From contig NC_030826.1 of assembly GCF_001704415.2 (NCBI RefSeq), positions 29,507,324-29,571,323 of the forward strand: a stretch of DNA of 64,000 nt, written 5' to 3'. Position 1 is the first letter of the stretch. Each line of letters opens with the position of its first letter. Below, piece after piece: positions 41,622-53,724 of this stretch. The stretch comes from Capra hircus. Its lineage: Eukaryota > Chordata > Mammalia > Artiodactyla > Bovidae. The notes beneath the pieces were generated by a model. That model was not told where the DNA came from, did not search any database, and saw only the letters and a program-made list of their open reading frames with translations. A program made the position numbers and the translations under genes.

Positions 41622-41760
41622 GATGCTGCTGCTGCTGCTGCTAAGTCGCTTCAGTCGTGTCCGACTCTGTGCGACCCCATAGATGGCAGCCCATGAGGCT
41701 CCCCCATCCCTGGGATTCTCCAAGCAAGAACACTGGAGTGGGTTGCCATTTCCTTCTCCA
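41622..41760 (-). mobile_element. Single Bov-A unit SINE
   Basis: 139 bp antisense Bov-A monomer with a (GCT)6 tail. It sits between perfect 12-bp duplications ggttccctcaat (41610-41621 and 41761-41772). There is no tRNA head and no second Bov-A unit. Confidence 0.95.
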
Positions 41761-41772
41761 GGTTCCCTCAAT

Positions 41773-42239
41773 AGTAACCGACATTTTATCTCTGGAAACT
41801 TCCCCTCCGCCTCACACTCCCCTCACTCTCCCCCTCCTCCTTCTTCTCTTCTTCTCTCTCTCATGTAACACATTTAACCAAGAAAACTCTTGATCTTGGT
41901 TTCTTTTCATCGCTCTTTCCATCTACATGCAGAAAGCCTTTTCTTTGCCAGCTTTTGGTATCTCTATGAGTCATGGATTCTTTCTCCTGAGACATCGTTG
42001 ATTACCGTTGCTATTCTATTAGTTCTGATCTGTTCTCTGATTCATTATTATTTCTCTTAAAGTTTTCAACACTTTGTTTTAAAAATATAATGATTTCCAT
42101 AGGTTGTTTCATCACCTCTCATACTTTTGTTTCTTCCTAAAATCCATCTCTGCCCAGACCTCTGTCTTAAGCTTTAGAAACACGTATCAAGTTGTTGTCA
42201 AGTTTAATGTATTGAAAAGTTCTTTTTAAAAAATTACTT
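41773..42239. other. Unassigned, pyrimidine-rich then AT-rich
   Basis: The T-rich right part may belong to the following L1. Confidence 0.4.
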
Positions 42240-42835
42240 AGTTGTATTTATTGTTTATTTTTAAAAATTGAAGTATAGTTGATTTACAATGTTGTGTTAG
42301 TTCCATGTCTACAGCAAAGTTCATATAAATGTATGCATTTGCACATACAGAAGTATCTATTTATATTATTTTTTTAGATTCTGCTCCATTATAGTTCATT
42401 ACAGGATATTGATATAGTTCCCTGTGCTATACAGTGAAGCCGTGCTGTTTATCTATTCTCTCTACAGTAGTGTGCATCTGTTAATCCAGTACTCACAATT
42501 TATCCCTCTCCCACCTTCCCCTTTGGTAACTGCAAGTTTGTTCTTCATATTTGTGAGTCTATTTCTGTTTTGTAAATAAGCTAATTTGTACTGTTTTGTA
42601 GATTCCACATGTAAGTGAAGTCATATGATATTTGCCTTGCTCTGACTTACTCACTTAGTGTGATCATCTCTAGGTCCAAACACGCTGCTGCAAATGGCAT
42701 TACTTCATTCTTTTTCAAGACTAATGTTCCACTGTGTATATGTACCACGTCTTCCCTATCCTTTCATCTTTTGATGGATACTTTGGTTGTTTTGATGTTT
42801 TGGGATAGTGTGCTATGAATATTGGAATGTAAGTA
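42240..42835 (-). mobile_element. L1 3' region, antisense
   Basis: About 600 bp: 'attgaagtatagttgattta', 'gtgctatacagtgaagccgt', 'ttctgttttgtaaataagct' and 'gctgcaaatggcattacttc' in reverse L1 order. Confidence 0.9.
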
Positions 42836-43194
42836 TCTCAAAAAGAAAATTTTCCCTTCCTCTTAAAACTAGGTCTGTTCCTGACATGTAGCCCATCTAC
42901 CCCTTAAGCCATGGGGATTGAAATATCATGTCTTCTTTATAGGGTCCATGGAGAAGATTAGATGAGGTAATGCAACGGGTTGCTGCTTAGATGTCAAGAA
43001 AAATGGGGACATAAAAGCCTGCTTGCGGAACGTGAGCCTGCATTAATCTGCAAAGCACAGCTGTTATCCTGCGATTCCTTCCATCCCTGTGTTGTTTACT
43101 GCTTTCCTTTTATTCTTGTAGACTTCTAAGAAACACTGAAAGGCAAGGGCAAGTTTTGAGTCTTTATATATGCCTTAAAGCGTTTGCACTGCTT
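42836..43194. other. Unassigned sequence
   Basis: No element recognised. Confidence 0.4.
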
Positions 43195-43964
43195 CTCATA
43201 TTGGATTTACGATTTAGATGGGTATAAAATTCCAGGTTGACAGTAAATTTCCCCCCAAATTCTGAAGGTTTTGTTCCATCATATTCTAGTGCCTGATGTT
43301 GCTTTTAAGAGGCCTGTTGTGGTTCCGATTTCTCAGCCTTAGCATATGACATATTAGTTTTTTCTTTCTGGGTATTTTGAGACTCCTTTCTTTATCCCTG
43401 AAGTTCTGAAATTTCAAAACAGTGTGCCTTGGTTGGCTTTTTATTACTCATCTTGTAGAGTATTTTATGAGCCCCTTCAATCTGGACGCTTAGAGCTTTC
43501 AGTTCTGAAAAATGCATTCCTATTATTTCCTTTGATGATTTCCTTTTCTTTGTTTTCTCTGTGGTTTCAAAGTCCAATTATTTAGATATCATAATTTCTG
43601 AAAAATACTCTTTTCCTTCCTCCACTATTTTCTACCTCTTGATCTTTTGGTCCATTTTTGACTATTTCTCCAACTTTACATACTGTTATTAAATTTTTGT
43701 TATCAAATATTTTGATTTCTAAAAGTTTGTTCTTTGTTTTCGAAATGATCATTTGGGTAGTGTGCTGTTCTAGCTGTAATATGCCGCTTATAGGGGTGAT
43801 GTCTCCTTTCATTCCACTAAAGATACTATTTATAGATTTTTCTTCTGCTCCTTGAGTCATCTCTGTATCATCCAGGTTTCTTGTTTATATTTATTTGTTT
43901 TGCTCTTTTTCTTTTAGGGGCCTTTCTCAAGTGTCTGCTTATCCTCTGCTGGCCATGTCTTTTT
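43195..43964 (-). mobile_element. Old L1/HAL1-like sequence, antisense
   Basis: T-rich, with 'cttagcatatgacatattag', 'agccccttcaatctggacgc' and 'tcctttgatgatttcctttt', known from an old mammalian L1-related repeat. The subfamily is uncertain. Confidence 0.5.
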
Positions 43965-44270
43965 ATGGTGGCAAAATATACTTAATATAAAATTTACCAT
44001 ATTAGGTATTTTTTTCCAGTATACAATTCAATGGAATTAAGTAAATTCACGTTGTTGGGCAACCATCACTACTAGGCATCTCCTGAACTTTTCCATCACC
44101 CCAAACTGAAATTCTGTACCTATTAAACCATAACTCCCTCCTCAGCTCCCGTCACCATTATTCAATTTTGTTTTCTGATTAATTTGACTGTTCTAAATAT
44201 GGCATATACGTGGAATCATACAATGTTTGTCCTCTTGTGTTTGGCTTATTTCACTTAGTATAATGATTTT
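43965..44270 (-). mobile_element. L1M 3' region, antisense, left part
   Basis: 'ccatcactactaggcatctc', 'acttttccatcaccccaaac' and 'tggcttatttcacttagtat' are reverse L1M, then broken by BovB. Confidence 0.8.
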
Positions 44271-44271
44271 A

Positions 44272-44490
44272 TAATCATACATAAATCATATAATGATCCC
44301 AATGTTGGGAAAGATTGAAGGCAAAAGAAGAGGGCAGTAGAGGATGAGATGGTTAGATAGTAGAAGTGACTCAATAGACATGAGTTTGAGCAAACTCTGG
44401 GGCACAGTGAAGGACAGGGAAGCCTGACGTTGCAGTGCATGGGATCGTAAATAGTTGGACACGACTACGACTTAGCAACTGAACAACAAC
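44272..44490 (+). mobile_element. BovB 3' fragment, diverged
   Basis: 'agaggatgagatggttagat', 'gacatgagtttgagcaaact' and 'gttggacacgactacgactt', inserted in L1M. Flanks ataatgatttt and acaattatttt may be the target duplication. Confidence 0.85.
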
Positions 44491-44494
44491 AGCA

Positions 44495-44740
44495 CAATTA
44501 TTTTAAGGTTCATCCATGTTGTAGCAGGCGTCAGAATTTCATACCTTGTAAAAACTGAATAATCAATAATCCGTTGGCTGTCTACACCACATTTTGTTTA
44601 TCCATTCACACGTTGATGGACACCTGGGTTGCTTCCATGTTTTACTTCTGTGAATAATGCTGCCATCAACATGAGTGTACACACATCTATTTGAATCCCT
44701 GCTGTCAGTTATTTTCATGTATTTTTTTAAAGTGAGACAG
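44495..44740 (-). mobile_element. L1M 3' region, antisense, right part
   Basis: 'aggttcatccatgttgtagc', 'gttgatggacacctgggttg' and 'gaataatgctgccatcaaca' continue the interrupted L1M. Confidence 0.82.
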
Positions 44741-44989
44741 TAAAAAATTGTTAGAGACTCTGTGTAAGTATGTGTCAGGGAGCTCACAATGGATGAAAGG
44801 GTGTCAAAGTCACTATTCATTAGCAGATCCCAGGCATGTCCATGTGGCTCATGTTTTCTCTGCACATCTGGCAGGAATATCAGAATGTTTTCAATACACA
44901 GCACAGTACTTCACTCAAGACCTACAGCTTGCAGAGTGGATGGCGTGTGTGTGACATTCTCTCTCACCTTCCAGATGTAATTTTCCTCT
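44741..44989. other. Unassigned sequence
   Basis: Three overlapping plus-strand frames occur here; none is recognised. Confidence 0.4.
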
Positions 44990-45290
44990 TGTTGCTGTCG
45001 TTCGGTCTAAGTTATGTCCAACTTTTTGTGACCCCGTGGACTGTAGCATGCCAGGCTCCTCTGTCCTCCACTATCTCCTGGAATTTGCTCAAATTCATGT
45101 TCATTGAGTCAGTGATGCTATCTAACCATCTTCTACCTCTAACCATACCCTGCCGCCCTCTTCTCCTTTTGCATTCAACCTTTCCCAGCATCAGGGTCTT
45201 TTCCAATGAGTCAGCTCTTTGCATCGGTGGTCAAAGTATTGGAGCTTCAGCATCAGTCCTCCCAGTGAATTTTCAGAGTTGATTTCCCTA
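44990..45290 (-). mobile_element. BovB 3' fragment, antisense
   Basis: 'gttgctgtcgttcggtctaa', 'attgagtcagtgatgctatc' and 'ggtcttttccaatgagtcag'; about 300 bp. Confidence 0.92.
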
Positions 45291-45417
45291 TATTTGGTAC
45301 TTCTTTGATACTTTTAATTGAGATTTGGGAGACCAGCGATGAGGAAGAAGCTGTACAGTTACATGTTTGTGTTCAAGTTGCCTTGATTTTGGGGAGTTCC
45401 TCAAATATATGTTCAGG

Positions 45418-45640
45418 GGCTTTCCTGGTGGCTCAAAACAAAACAGAACAAAAAACCCTGCCTGCCAATGAAGGAGACATTAGAAGTGTGAGTTTAATTC
45501 GTGGGTTGGGAAGATTCCCTGGAGGAGGAAATGGCAACCCACTCCAGTGTTCTTGCCTGGAGAACCCCATGAACAGAGGAACCTGGCAGGCTACAGTCCA
45601 TGGGGTTACAGAGCCAGACATGACTGAAGTAACTTAGAAT
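45418..45640 (+). mobile_element. Bov-tA SINE with A-rich head insertion
   Basis: The head 'gggctttcctggtggctca' is followed by an unusual 'aaacaaaacagaacaaaaaa' where 'gtggtaaagaat' is expected; the Bov-A part is normal. Confidence 0.92.
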
Positions 45641-46566
45641 GCACTAGTAGATATATTTTTAGTTGGCACTGGAAGCAGAGATCGTATTTTATGAGCACCA
45701 GATACTTGCATAGTTGTGCTGATAGTTCAGGAATAAGCAAACGGTAGCTCTATCTTGGAGTGTCATGGAGACGCCTTCAGGACGTGAAAGTGGCAACAGG
45801 GAGTGGAGTGGGCCCTGGTCTCAGGGAGTCTGAAATTCTGGCTCAGAACCAGCCTTCACCTATGTGGTCTGTTTTCAGATTCTCTGTTTAGAGCTTGTAC
45901 CTAGCAAGCTCACCAGTTCGGTAGGTTTCCTAGGGAAAAGTTCACTTTTGCATTTTTATTTAAATGGTCTTTCTTTTTAAGGTGAGAATAACTACTATTG
46001 GAGCTTACAAACAGGGTTATGATATCGTAATCTCGATTGCAACTTTTGAGCAAAGCCACAAGGATTAGGACAAGAGGGGTGGGGGCAGAGCCTGAGCAGC
46101 TGGTGTTTGCTCCAGCCTCTTCCTGAGCCGCTTTGGAGCCTCGGAGAATAGGAATGAGGCATCATCATTCCCTGCACGGCCCTGGGGCGAGGCTGGGGCT
46201 GTGATGTGCTGATGTGGAGGTGCATTTGCTCGCTGGCTCTTAAATGATGTTCTTTCTAATCTCACTTTTCTGCTGCTGGGGAATTCACATGGAATCAGCG
46301 CCTTGTCTACTTCAGTGTGGCTCCCATTGATGTTATTGTTATTCATTTATTTACTTCACACCTTCTTAGATGGATGATGTCAGATCTGGCAGTTTCCTTC
46401 TTGACGTCTTGCACTTTCATCAGCAGAACGCCATCTGCCCTCATTCCAGAGTGGTGCTGGTGGATGTGTTTCAGGAATGGCTGATGTCCTGTGAGCCAGA
46501 CTTGCATAACCCTCTACAGTCTCTGCTAATGAGTGGATGGTGGTTCCCAGGACCTGCTGTTACAGA
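45641..46566. other. Unassigned unique sequence
   Basis: An open frame beginning at 46370 runs about 65 codons before entering a SINE. It has no recognised similarity. Confidence 0.4.
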
Positions 46567-46755
46567 GTGCACGCATGCTAAGTCACATCAGTTTTGTCCG
46601 ACTCTCTGTGACCTGATGGGCTGTAGCCCTCCAGGCTCCTCTGTCCATTGGATTCTCCAGGCAAGAATACTGGAGTCAGTTGCCTTGCCCTCTTCCAAGG
46701 GATCTCCTCCATTGGCAGGCAGGTTCTTTACCACTAGTGCCACCTGGGAACCCCC
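46567..46755 (-). mobile_element. Bov-tA SINE, head-to-head pair, left
   Basis: Antisense copy with a shortened tRNA head ('ccactagtgccacctggga'). Confidence 0.93.
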
Positions 46756-46788
46756 GGTTTTACCGAGAGCGGTTGTTAGCCTTGTAGA

Positions 46789-46990
46789 GGACTACCCTGG
46801 TGGCTCAGATGGTTAAGAATCCGCCTGCAAAGTGGGAGACCTGGGTTCAATCCCTGGGTTGGGAAGATCCCCTGAAGAAAGGAATGGCAACCCGCTCCAG
46901 TAGTCTTGCCTGGAGACTTCCATGGACAGAGGATCTGGCACGCTATAGTTCATAGGGTTGCAAAGAGTCAGACATGACTGAGCCACATCT
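46789..46990 (+). mobile_element. Bov-tA SINE, head-to-head pair, right
   Basis: Sense copy 33 bp after the left one: 'ggactaccctggtggctcag' to 'gagtcagacatgactgagcc'. Together they form a large imperfect inverted repeat. Confidence 0.93.
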
Positions 46991-47169
46991 ACTTTCTTTC
47001 TTTCTTGGGGTCACATTGCCTTATACGGACACAGATGAAAGCAAGCTAGGCAGGCAGGCAAACTTTGATGGTGTCTCTGCCTCCGTCATCCTGTAGAACC
47101 AACGGGAAATCTGAACTTTTTTCCAGGAAATGTCAGCTACTTCCCCATCAGGTGCTTCTTTATAATTCT

Positions 47170-47345
47170 TTGCCATTGCTTTTTATTTTGCGCTCAGATA
47201 AAATTTATCAACAGTGAATGTACAGATCTTAGCCCCATCCTTTGACATGAGTTTTGAACCTGTATCTACTCATGGAGCCCACACCTCAGCAAGACAGAGA
47301 ACATTTCCTTCATGTCAGCAGGTTCTCTGTGCTCCATCGAGTCAA
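47170..47345 (-). mobile_element. L1M 3' UTR fragment, antisense
   Basis: 'atcaacagtgaatgtacaga', 'acctgtatctactcatggag' and 'cagagaacatttccttcatg' resemble reverse L1M. Confidence 0.55.
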
Positions 47346-47494
47346 TTCTTCCTCATAGCAATTCCCGCTCTGATCTCTGTCACCAGAGACTTGTGTTACT
47401 GGGTCTAGAGTTTCATATGAATGTAGCCATCCATTGTAATCATGGCCACCTGATGTGAAATGTTCTGGACTGAAACAGTAGGAATAATTGTGCC

Positions 47495-47585
47495 ATACTG
47501 TAAGCGTACTAAATGCCAGTGGATTATAGGAACACTTTAAAATGGTAAATATTATGCTATGTGTATTTTATCACACACACAAAAT
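47495..47585 (+). mobile_element. L1M 3' terminus, sense
   Basis: 'actttaaaatggtaaatatt' and 'atgctatgtgtattttatca' are the L1M end. Confidence 0.7.
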
Positions 47586-47715
47586 GTCAGTCCCATTGCA
47601 CGTGTGGGAAAACTGAGTCTCAGATATGTAAAGACTCAGTCCAGGCTCACATAGAGAGAACATCAGAGCAAGGGTCGAACTGGATCCGTCTGATAAGCCA
47701 GTGGTGCACTAAGCA
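47586..47715 (-). mobile_element. MIR SINE, antisense
   Basis: 'ggaaaactgagtctcagata' and 'agcaagggtcgaactggatc' are reverse MIR. Confidence 0.8.
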
Positions 47716-48221
47716 CTGAGGATACAGAAAATAGAGAAATGAAAGGCACAGTCCTTTCCTCTGCCTCTCCACCAAGCCTCCCTTCCTGGACTTTACCGGT
47801 TTCCCCCTGCCTGGGCTGCGCCAGCAGGCGCAGGGTGAGCTCTGTGACTCTAAGCTACACCATCACCCCTGTGTTCCTGGTGACAACAGCTCTGACTGGT
47901 CGGCTCCGTGCTAGGCTGGTGTGGTGACACTGGGCACGTGGAGACCCGGGCTGCTCAGGGCTCTGGCCCCAACCCTTCCTGGTAGGAGACGGCTCTGCCA
48001 GGCCCTCTAGCCCCACCTCCCTCCTCTGCCAGTTGGAAGACTCTCTGCTGTCAGCAAGCGGTCACCCTAAAGGTCTTTGTTCTTCTAATCCCAATTCTCC
48101 CCTAAGAACAAAAAGGCTACCCCTGAATTTGGGTTGCCTGCCGTGAGAGAAAGTTGGGTGGGCATTTGCTCAGCAGTAGATATCCACTGCTCAGTGCTGT
48201 CCCTCCTAGAAGCTTTTGTTA
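47716..48221. other. Unassigned GC-richer sequence
   Basis: A few CpGs (about 47795-47940). No gene recognised. Confidence 0.4.
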
Positions 48222-48722
48222 CCCTCTCCTCCCTTTTGGTTTTATTGATCTTTACTCTTAGTTTTATTCATTTCTTTTTCACTTATTTCTGCTCTGATCT
48301 TTACAATTCCTTTCCTTCTACTAAGTTTGGTTTTTTTGTTTTTTCCTTCTGTCTCTATTTGCTTTAGGGGTAAAGCTAGGTTGTTTGAGACTATTTTTCT
48401 TGTTTCTTGAGGTAGGCTTATACTGCTATTATCTGCCCTCTTAGAACCGCTTTTGCTGCACTCCATAGGTTTTGGGTCACTGTGTTTTTGTTGTCATTTG
48501 TTTCTAGGAGTTTTTCTGATTTCCTCAGTGATCTCTCGGTTACTTGGCAGCATACTCTTTAGCCGCCCTGTGTTTGCGGTTTTCAGTTTTTTCCTATAAT
48601 TGATATCTTAATCTCAGAGTGTTGTAAGAAAAGATGGTTGATATGATTTCAATTTTATTAAATTAGCTGAGGCTTGATCTGTGACCCAAGATGTGATCTA
48701 TCCTGGAGAATGTTCTGGGCTC
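48222..48722 (-). mobile_element. L1 ORF2 region, antisense
   Basis: 'ttccttctactaagtttggt', 'cctcttagaaccgcttttgc', 'atggttgatatgatttcaat' and 'gatctatcctggagaatgtt' are the reversed interior of L1 ORF2. The frame is degraded. Confidence 0.88.
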
Positions 48723-48998
48723 AGTGACTTAATCCTTCTGTATTTTTTTCCCATCACCCTTAGCTCCAGGAGCCTTGCGAGGCCATAAATGACTGGAAAT
48801 GCAAAGGGCACACTGTGCAGCTGAAATAGCTAAGGCTTTATCCCCAAGTCCACCTGCTGTTCAGCCCCAGCTCTTTTCCATCTTATTCCATCTGAATTTT
48901 CCTGAGTGTGAATCACCTCCCTTCCATTCTGTCCTCTGGGCCTGTAAAGTTGTGCCCGGGGGCTGGACTCAGCATGACAAGTGACCACTCTACAAGTG
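48723..48998. other. Unassigned sequence
   Basis: No element recognised. Confidence 0.4.
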
Positions 48999-49208
48999 TT
49001 TTCCCAGGTGGCTCAGTGGTAAAGAATCTGCCTGCCAATGCAGGAGACTTGGGTTCAATCCCTGGGTTGGGAAGATTCCCTGGAGGAGGAAATGGCAGCC
49101 CACTCCAGTATTCTTGCCTGGGGAATCCCATGGACAGAGGAGCCTGGCGGGCTACAGTCTATGGGGTCGCAAAGAGTCATACATGACTGGGTGACTGAGC
49201 ATGCACAC
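48999..49208 (+). mobile_element. Bov-tA SINE
   Basis: 'ttttcccaggtggctcagtg' to 'gactgggtgactgagcatgc', full length. Confidence 0.95.
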
Positions 49209-49737
49209 ACAGCTGCTCTGCATGTGAAGGTCAAGGGTCTTTCAACTGCGACAAAGAGGCAGGGGCTTGGAGAAGGGTATCCTCTTGTGCTTGGGCCCCT
49301 GGCTCCCTCTCCCAGATGAGCAGGGTCCCCTTCACAGAACACTTGTTATCTTTTCTTTACACACTCACCCTCAGCAAAGGAGGAATCTTTCTGCAATGAG
49401 CGGAGGGCTCCCTCCCCACGTGGAGACCCCGGGGGCAAGATGCTTTGTAGCTCTGTTATCTAGATACCAGACTTACTGTGATTATAGGAGAGGATCTGGA
49501 CATGTCCTCTCCATCTGGATAAACCAGAAAGCCCTGAGGAAACAAGATAACAAGCCCACGGAGTTTATCAGGAGAAGTGTGAGACTGTTCTAGTGTCATC
49601 GACTCATGTGGAGACCAACTTGATAGCCTGTGTGCGAAAATGTCCAAGCCAGTTCTAGCTTCTGCTTCACATGCAGTGATATTTATCCCTTTGTTCATTT
49701 CCTGATAGATGTATAGATTTTTATCAATGCTAAGTAG
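49209..49737. other. Unassigned sequence
   Basis: A 108-codon frame (49267-49593) is open but unrecognised. Confidence 0.4.
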
Positions 49738-49962
49738 ACATTCCCTGATGGCTCATCAGGTAAAGAATCCGCCTGCAATGCAGGGAACACAGGAGACACA
49801 GGTTTGATCCCTCGGTTGGGAAGATCCCTTGGAGGAAGAAAATTGTAGCCTACTCCAGTATTCTTGCCTAGATAGTCCCATGGACAGAGGAGCCTGGTGG
49901 GCTACAGTCCGTGGGGTCGCAAAGAGTCAGACACAATGGAGCAACTGATGCGTGCATGCACT
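49738..49962 (+). mobile_element. Bov-tA SINE
   Basis: 'acattccctgatggctcatc' to 'atggagcaactgatgcgtgc', full length. Confidence 0.94.
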
Positions 49963-50754
49963 CAAGTGAACAGAAGCCAGCGCTGTTGAAGGGAAAAATC
50001 CCATGGATAAATTGATTTCCTCCTGACCCAGAAAGAGGAACTTTCTGGGCGCAGCATTTTGTACATCTTAATTTCCAGACTCCCGGAGGCCAAAGATCCA
50101 TGGAGCGCTTTCTGAAGGTGACTTCTTTGTTCTTTCTCAAAATGCACAAGCCACACAGGCTCCTCTCAGGTTTCTAAGTGAAGGGAGAGCTGCTCTGAGT
50201 ACCAGCCCAGGCACCCCACGTGGCACGTGAAAATCTGATCGGTGCGCTAAAGGCCATCTTGCTTTAATGTAGTCCGTAAGAGCTAACCCCCTTTTGGGAA
50301 ATGCTGTGATTTAAGCTGAAATGTCGGGGAAGGAGAGGGTGGAGAGAGAATGTGGGTCTCTGCCATCCAACCCCTTTTCTCCAGCCACTTAATAACTTGG
50401 CTAAAAGCCACAATCAATACAGAGCCATCAGCCAGGCTCCAGCCCCTTGCCGCCTTCCCAATCAATCAACAAGATTTAGTAAGCCACCAGTTGGAATTTA
50501 TGTCACTTTAAAAGTGTGGGTTCTTTGACCAGTCCTATAGAGACCGATTAATTCCTCCTGGGCACTTTGATTAGCTTCTATTTGGAGTCCAGGAGCCTGT
50601 GGATGGAGCCAGCTCTTTGGCCCTCCAAGTGTGTACCTGCAGAAAGCAGGCACTTAGCCCAGGGTCCACTCAGCTCCACGTTGTCCTCACTAAACATAAC
50701 TCTTCCATCATTTCTTAATGCCTTTTTTTTTTTTTTTTTTGGTGGAGCTGTGAT
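49963..50754. other. Unassigned unique sequence
   Basis: T-tract near 50723-50740; otherwise no recognised feature. Confidence 0.4.
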
Positions 50755-50905
50755 TAAGGGTAGGGGAACCATCAGAGACTCTAAAATGTGCCAAGCTTTG
50801 TACATTCATTATTTTTGCATTTCTTCTCATAACAACTTCATGACATAGTTATGATTATGCCTCATTTTTCACATGAGGAAAATGAGGCAAGGCCACAGTC
50901 TCCTT
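50755..50905 (-). mobile_element. MIR SINE, antisense
   Basis: 'ttttcacatgaggaaaatga' and 'ctcataacaacttcatgaca' are reverse MIR. Confidence 0.75.
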
Positions 50906-51238
50906 CAATGGGAGTCCAAAGTGAGTTCTACACGTGGCATCTAGGACCTCATCTTCCCAGGAGACCTATCAGCCATTGATGGGGGCTGAGGAGGAGGCTT
51001 CAGGTTCTAGAGGAAGGCTTCCCTAAACCTCTCATGTCCAATGACAGAATCCAGAGTTAGCCCCAGACCCATCCTTCTCTAGGTTCTCACACTTTGGATC
51101 CCTCTGCTACTGCCTGAGTCCTTCATACTCATCTCCTCTCTTCCTTTCTCTGATCACATCCATCATACACAAAGCCTAGGTTCCCAGATCTTACCTCTAG
51201 CTCATGGAATCCCCAAAGATGCTCTACTTTGCTATTGT
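50906..51238. other. Unassigned sequence
   Basis: No element recognised. Confidence 0.4.
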
Positions 51239-51452
51239 ACAGTAAGTCCTTGCATATAAACTTTCAAGTTTTGAACTTTCAAAGATGCTAACATGCGTTC
51301 ACATGTCTACTCATATAAGTTAATTTGCATGTCTGGCATTATCTGTAAAAGTTGGGTAACTAGGCTAACTCTGTTGGACTTATGAACAAAGTGGTCTTGT
51401 GAACGTGCTTTTAGAATGGAACTCATTTCATATGTAGGGGACTTACTATATC
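51239..51452 (+). mobile_element. Tigger-type (TcMar) transposon, second copy
   Basis: Left end 'cagtaagtccttgcatataa', right end 'catatgtaggggacttac'. Shares 'gaactttcaaagatgc' and 'gttggacttatgaac' type blocks with 6226-6473. Confidence 0.82.
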
Positions 51453-52844
51453 TCCTACCCCGCCCCCACTCATAGAAACTGTCTACTGTGATTTCTACAA
51501 TTCCTGGTTCATCATCAGCAAAATCCTCTATGTCCTCAGCATCTTCTCTGGATGTGGGGAGGGGGAGGGTCCCTCTTTCTTCTTGCTCTGATGGGAATCT
51601 GGCTCTCGCTGAGGCCAGTTCCCTCTGCAGCTTCCTTGCTGATGACTATTTTCTCCCCTGATCTTCTCCCTCCTAACTCTGGGCCTCCTGGTCCTAGTGT
51701 TTGCTTCCAGACCAGCCCTCCTCCCACGGTCGTTACGAGCCCAGTTTTGTTCTCCTGCGTTAGGCTGCATCAGTCCCCACCCTCCAGTGCTCCTTTCCTC
51801 TGCCAGCTCCTCTGGGCTCTCTGCTCTTTTCTTGACAGTTTTGTGTCCTGCGTCCTCTCCAACTCTCATCTCAATTCTTGGTGATATCCACATACCCTGA
51901 GATAATATTCTCAGTTCTGAAGTTCTCCTCCCTTCGAGCTTCTCTTCCACTCTCCTTTGACTGTTGACTCACATGGCCTTGACATTCCCAATCTCTGCAG
52001 TTGTCCATAATCTCTGTTTCATACAACTGTCTCTGACCACCACCTCCTGTTTTCCACCCACTCTATCTAGTATCCAGTTTCTATCTCACAGGGACACTCC
52101 GTCCATTGATCCCACCCCTTCTCTCTTACCCTTTTGTTGTTACTGCTTCCCTCCCATCTGGTATAAATTCCATGGCTGAACATTATTTTCACTCCCTCGC
52201 ATGTGCCCTTGACAGCCTTGTCATTTCACCTTGTGTTACTTTCTGCGCTCTGTGCCTGCAGCCATCAGCTGTGAGTTAAATAAAACCACAGTCACAACAA
52301 AGCTGAATCACTCTTATTTTGATGCATAGCTGCAAACTTAATGCCTCCAGCAGTCCCACCATATTTCCCTAGTTTTTCACTCTCCTTCATCCAAGATTCT
52401 ATTTGAAAACTTCTCTTCCCTCAGAGTCTCCCAACCTCCCTCACCTGTCCATATCTTGCTTCCTCTCTCCCAGGGAAAATGAAGCAATAGGAAGAGGGTT
52501 TCCTCAGCCTCCCATCCCTAAATGTACTCCCTCTCCTATTTTCCTGGTATAGATATGCTCTGCCTTCTTGCCCGTGTGTATGGAGGACCTGCCCGTAAGC
52601 CCTACATGCCAATCACGGCCTCACACGTTCATTCTACCGCTTCCCCTCAACGCTGTGACATCACACAGCAATCCTGGACCCTCTCTTTCCATCCTTTTCT
52701 ATTGGATCACTTCCATTAGTAGACAAGCCTACTGGATCTTAGTCCATCTGAATGATAAAACCTCCTGTTGGCCCCAAGCTCCTCACCAGTAACCATCTAC
52801 TTTCTCTGCTCCCTTTTGGATTTAGCAATAACTTTGTTCAGAAC
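51453..52844. other. Long pyrimidine-rich stretch, unassigned
   Basis: About 1.4 kb of C/T-rich sequence with long but uninformative open frames on both strands. Parts could be diverged L2 in sense orientation, but I could not anchor it. Confidence 0.35.
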
Positions 52845-52970
52845 AGGCTTGATGCAATGATTGGGGCAAAACCTCACTGGGTTTAAGAGGAAAAAGGAGA
52901 CGAGACATCAGAGCCAGTGAGTCTAGACTATTCTTTCAAGGAGTTTGCTGGAAAGGGGAGCAGCAGAACT
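52845..52970 (-). mobile_element. L2 LINE ORF2 fragment, antisense
   Basis: 'gaacaggcttgatgcaatga', 'tttcaaggagtttgctggaa' and 'aggggagcagcagaactcct' match reverse L2. Confidence 0.65.
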
Positions 52971-53724
52971 CCTCTTATGCCCACAGTCGAAGTGAGTTGA
53001 AATTGAGTGAGTTAAAGTTACAGGAAATGAAGCCAGGAAAGTAGGTTAATATTGATCTGATGCTCGCTAGAAGCCAGGCATGTTCACAGGACTGGGAGGC
53101 AGATGTTTGCAGACTGATACAGAAGTTTGTTCCTTCTCTCAAAGAGTTCTGGCTGAGCAGGAGAAGCAGTGAGGTGAACAGGACGGATGGGGCAAGATGG
53201 GGACTTGATGGCTGCGGACAATCAGACGGGGGCCTTACTCTGCCTTTATCTGCCTGAGGACGTCGATATATAGATCCTTGACTTTCTCGCTCTTAACCTC
53301 ACCTGAGCTGGACTGCATGTTCTCAGACAGACCATGTGTGGGACTCACCTAAGGGCAGACCTAGCCCTGTGTGAGATGGAGCCACCTTTCTCCTGCTCTC
53401 AAAACTCCAATCTTGGATTCTTATGGTGGAATTGGCTCCCCTCGTCTCCTGGTACCGTCTCCTGGGAGTCCAATCAACCCACTCTGCTTGCCCCTGAAGT
53501 TGTTAGGAATATTCTTCTCCATTCAGGCAATGGAACCAACTATTTATACCTGTAGGTCTCAACCCTGCACCTGTTGTAACATAGCAAATGCTACTGAAAT
53601 ACCTGTGCCCATCCTACATCCTGGCTTTAACTCATCCCTGTCCTCTCTCCCTTTGAAAGCTTATTGAAATACAAGTGACTGAGAATAATACAAAGTTAGT
53701 TCAAGGGGAACTTTGATGCTGCTC
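52971..53724. other. Unassigned sequence
   Basis: No element recognised. Two overlapping frames (53334-53667) are open without recognisable similarity. Confidence 0.4.

Noticed and set aside
46370..46816. A 148-codon frame beginning in unique sequence
   Set aside because: The second half is antisense Bov-tA and the first ~65 codons match no known family; no splice context was seen.
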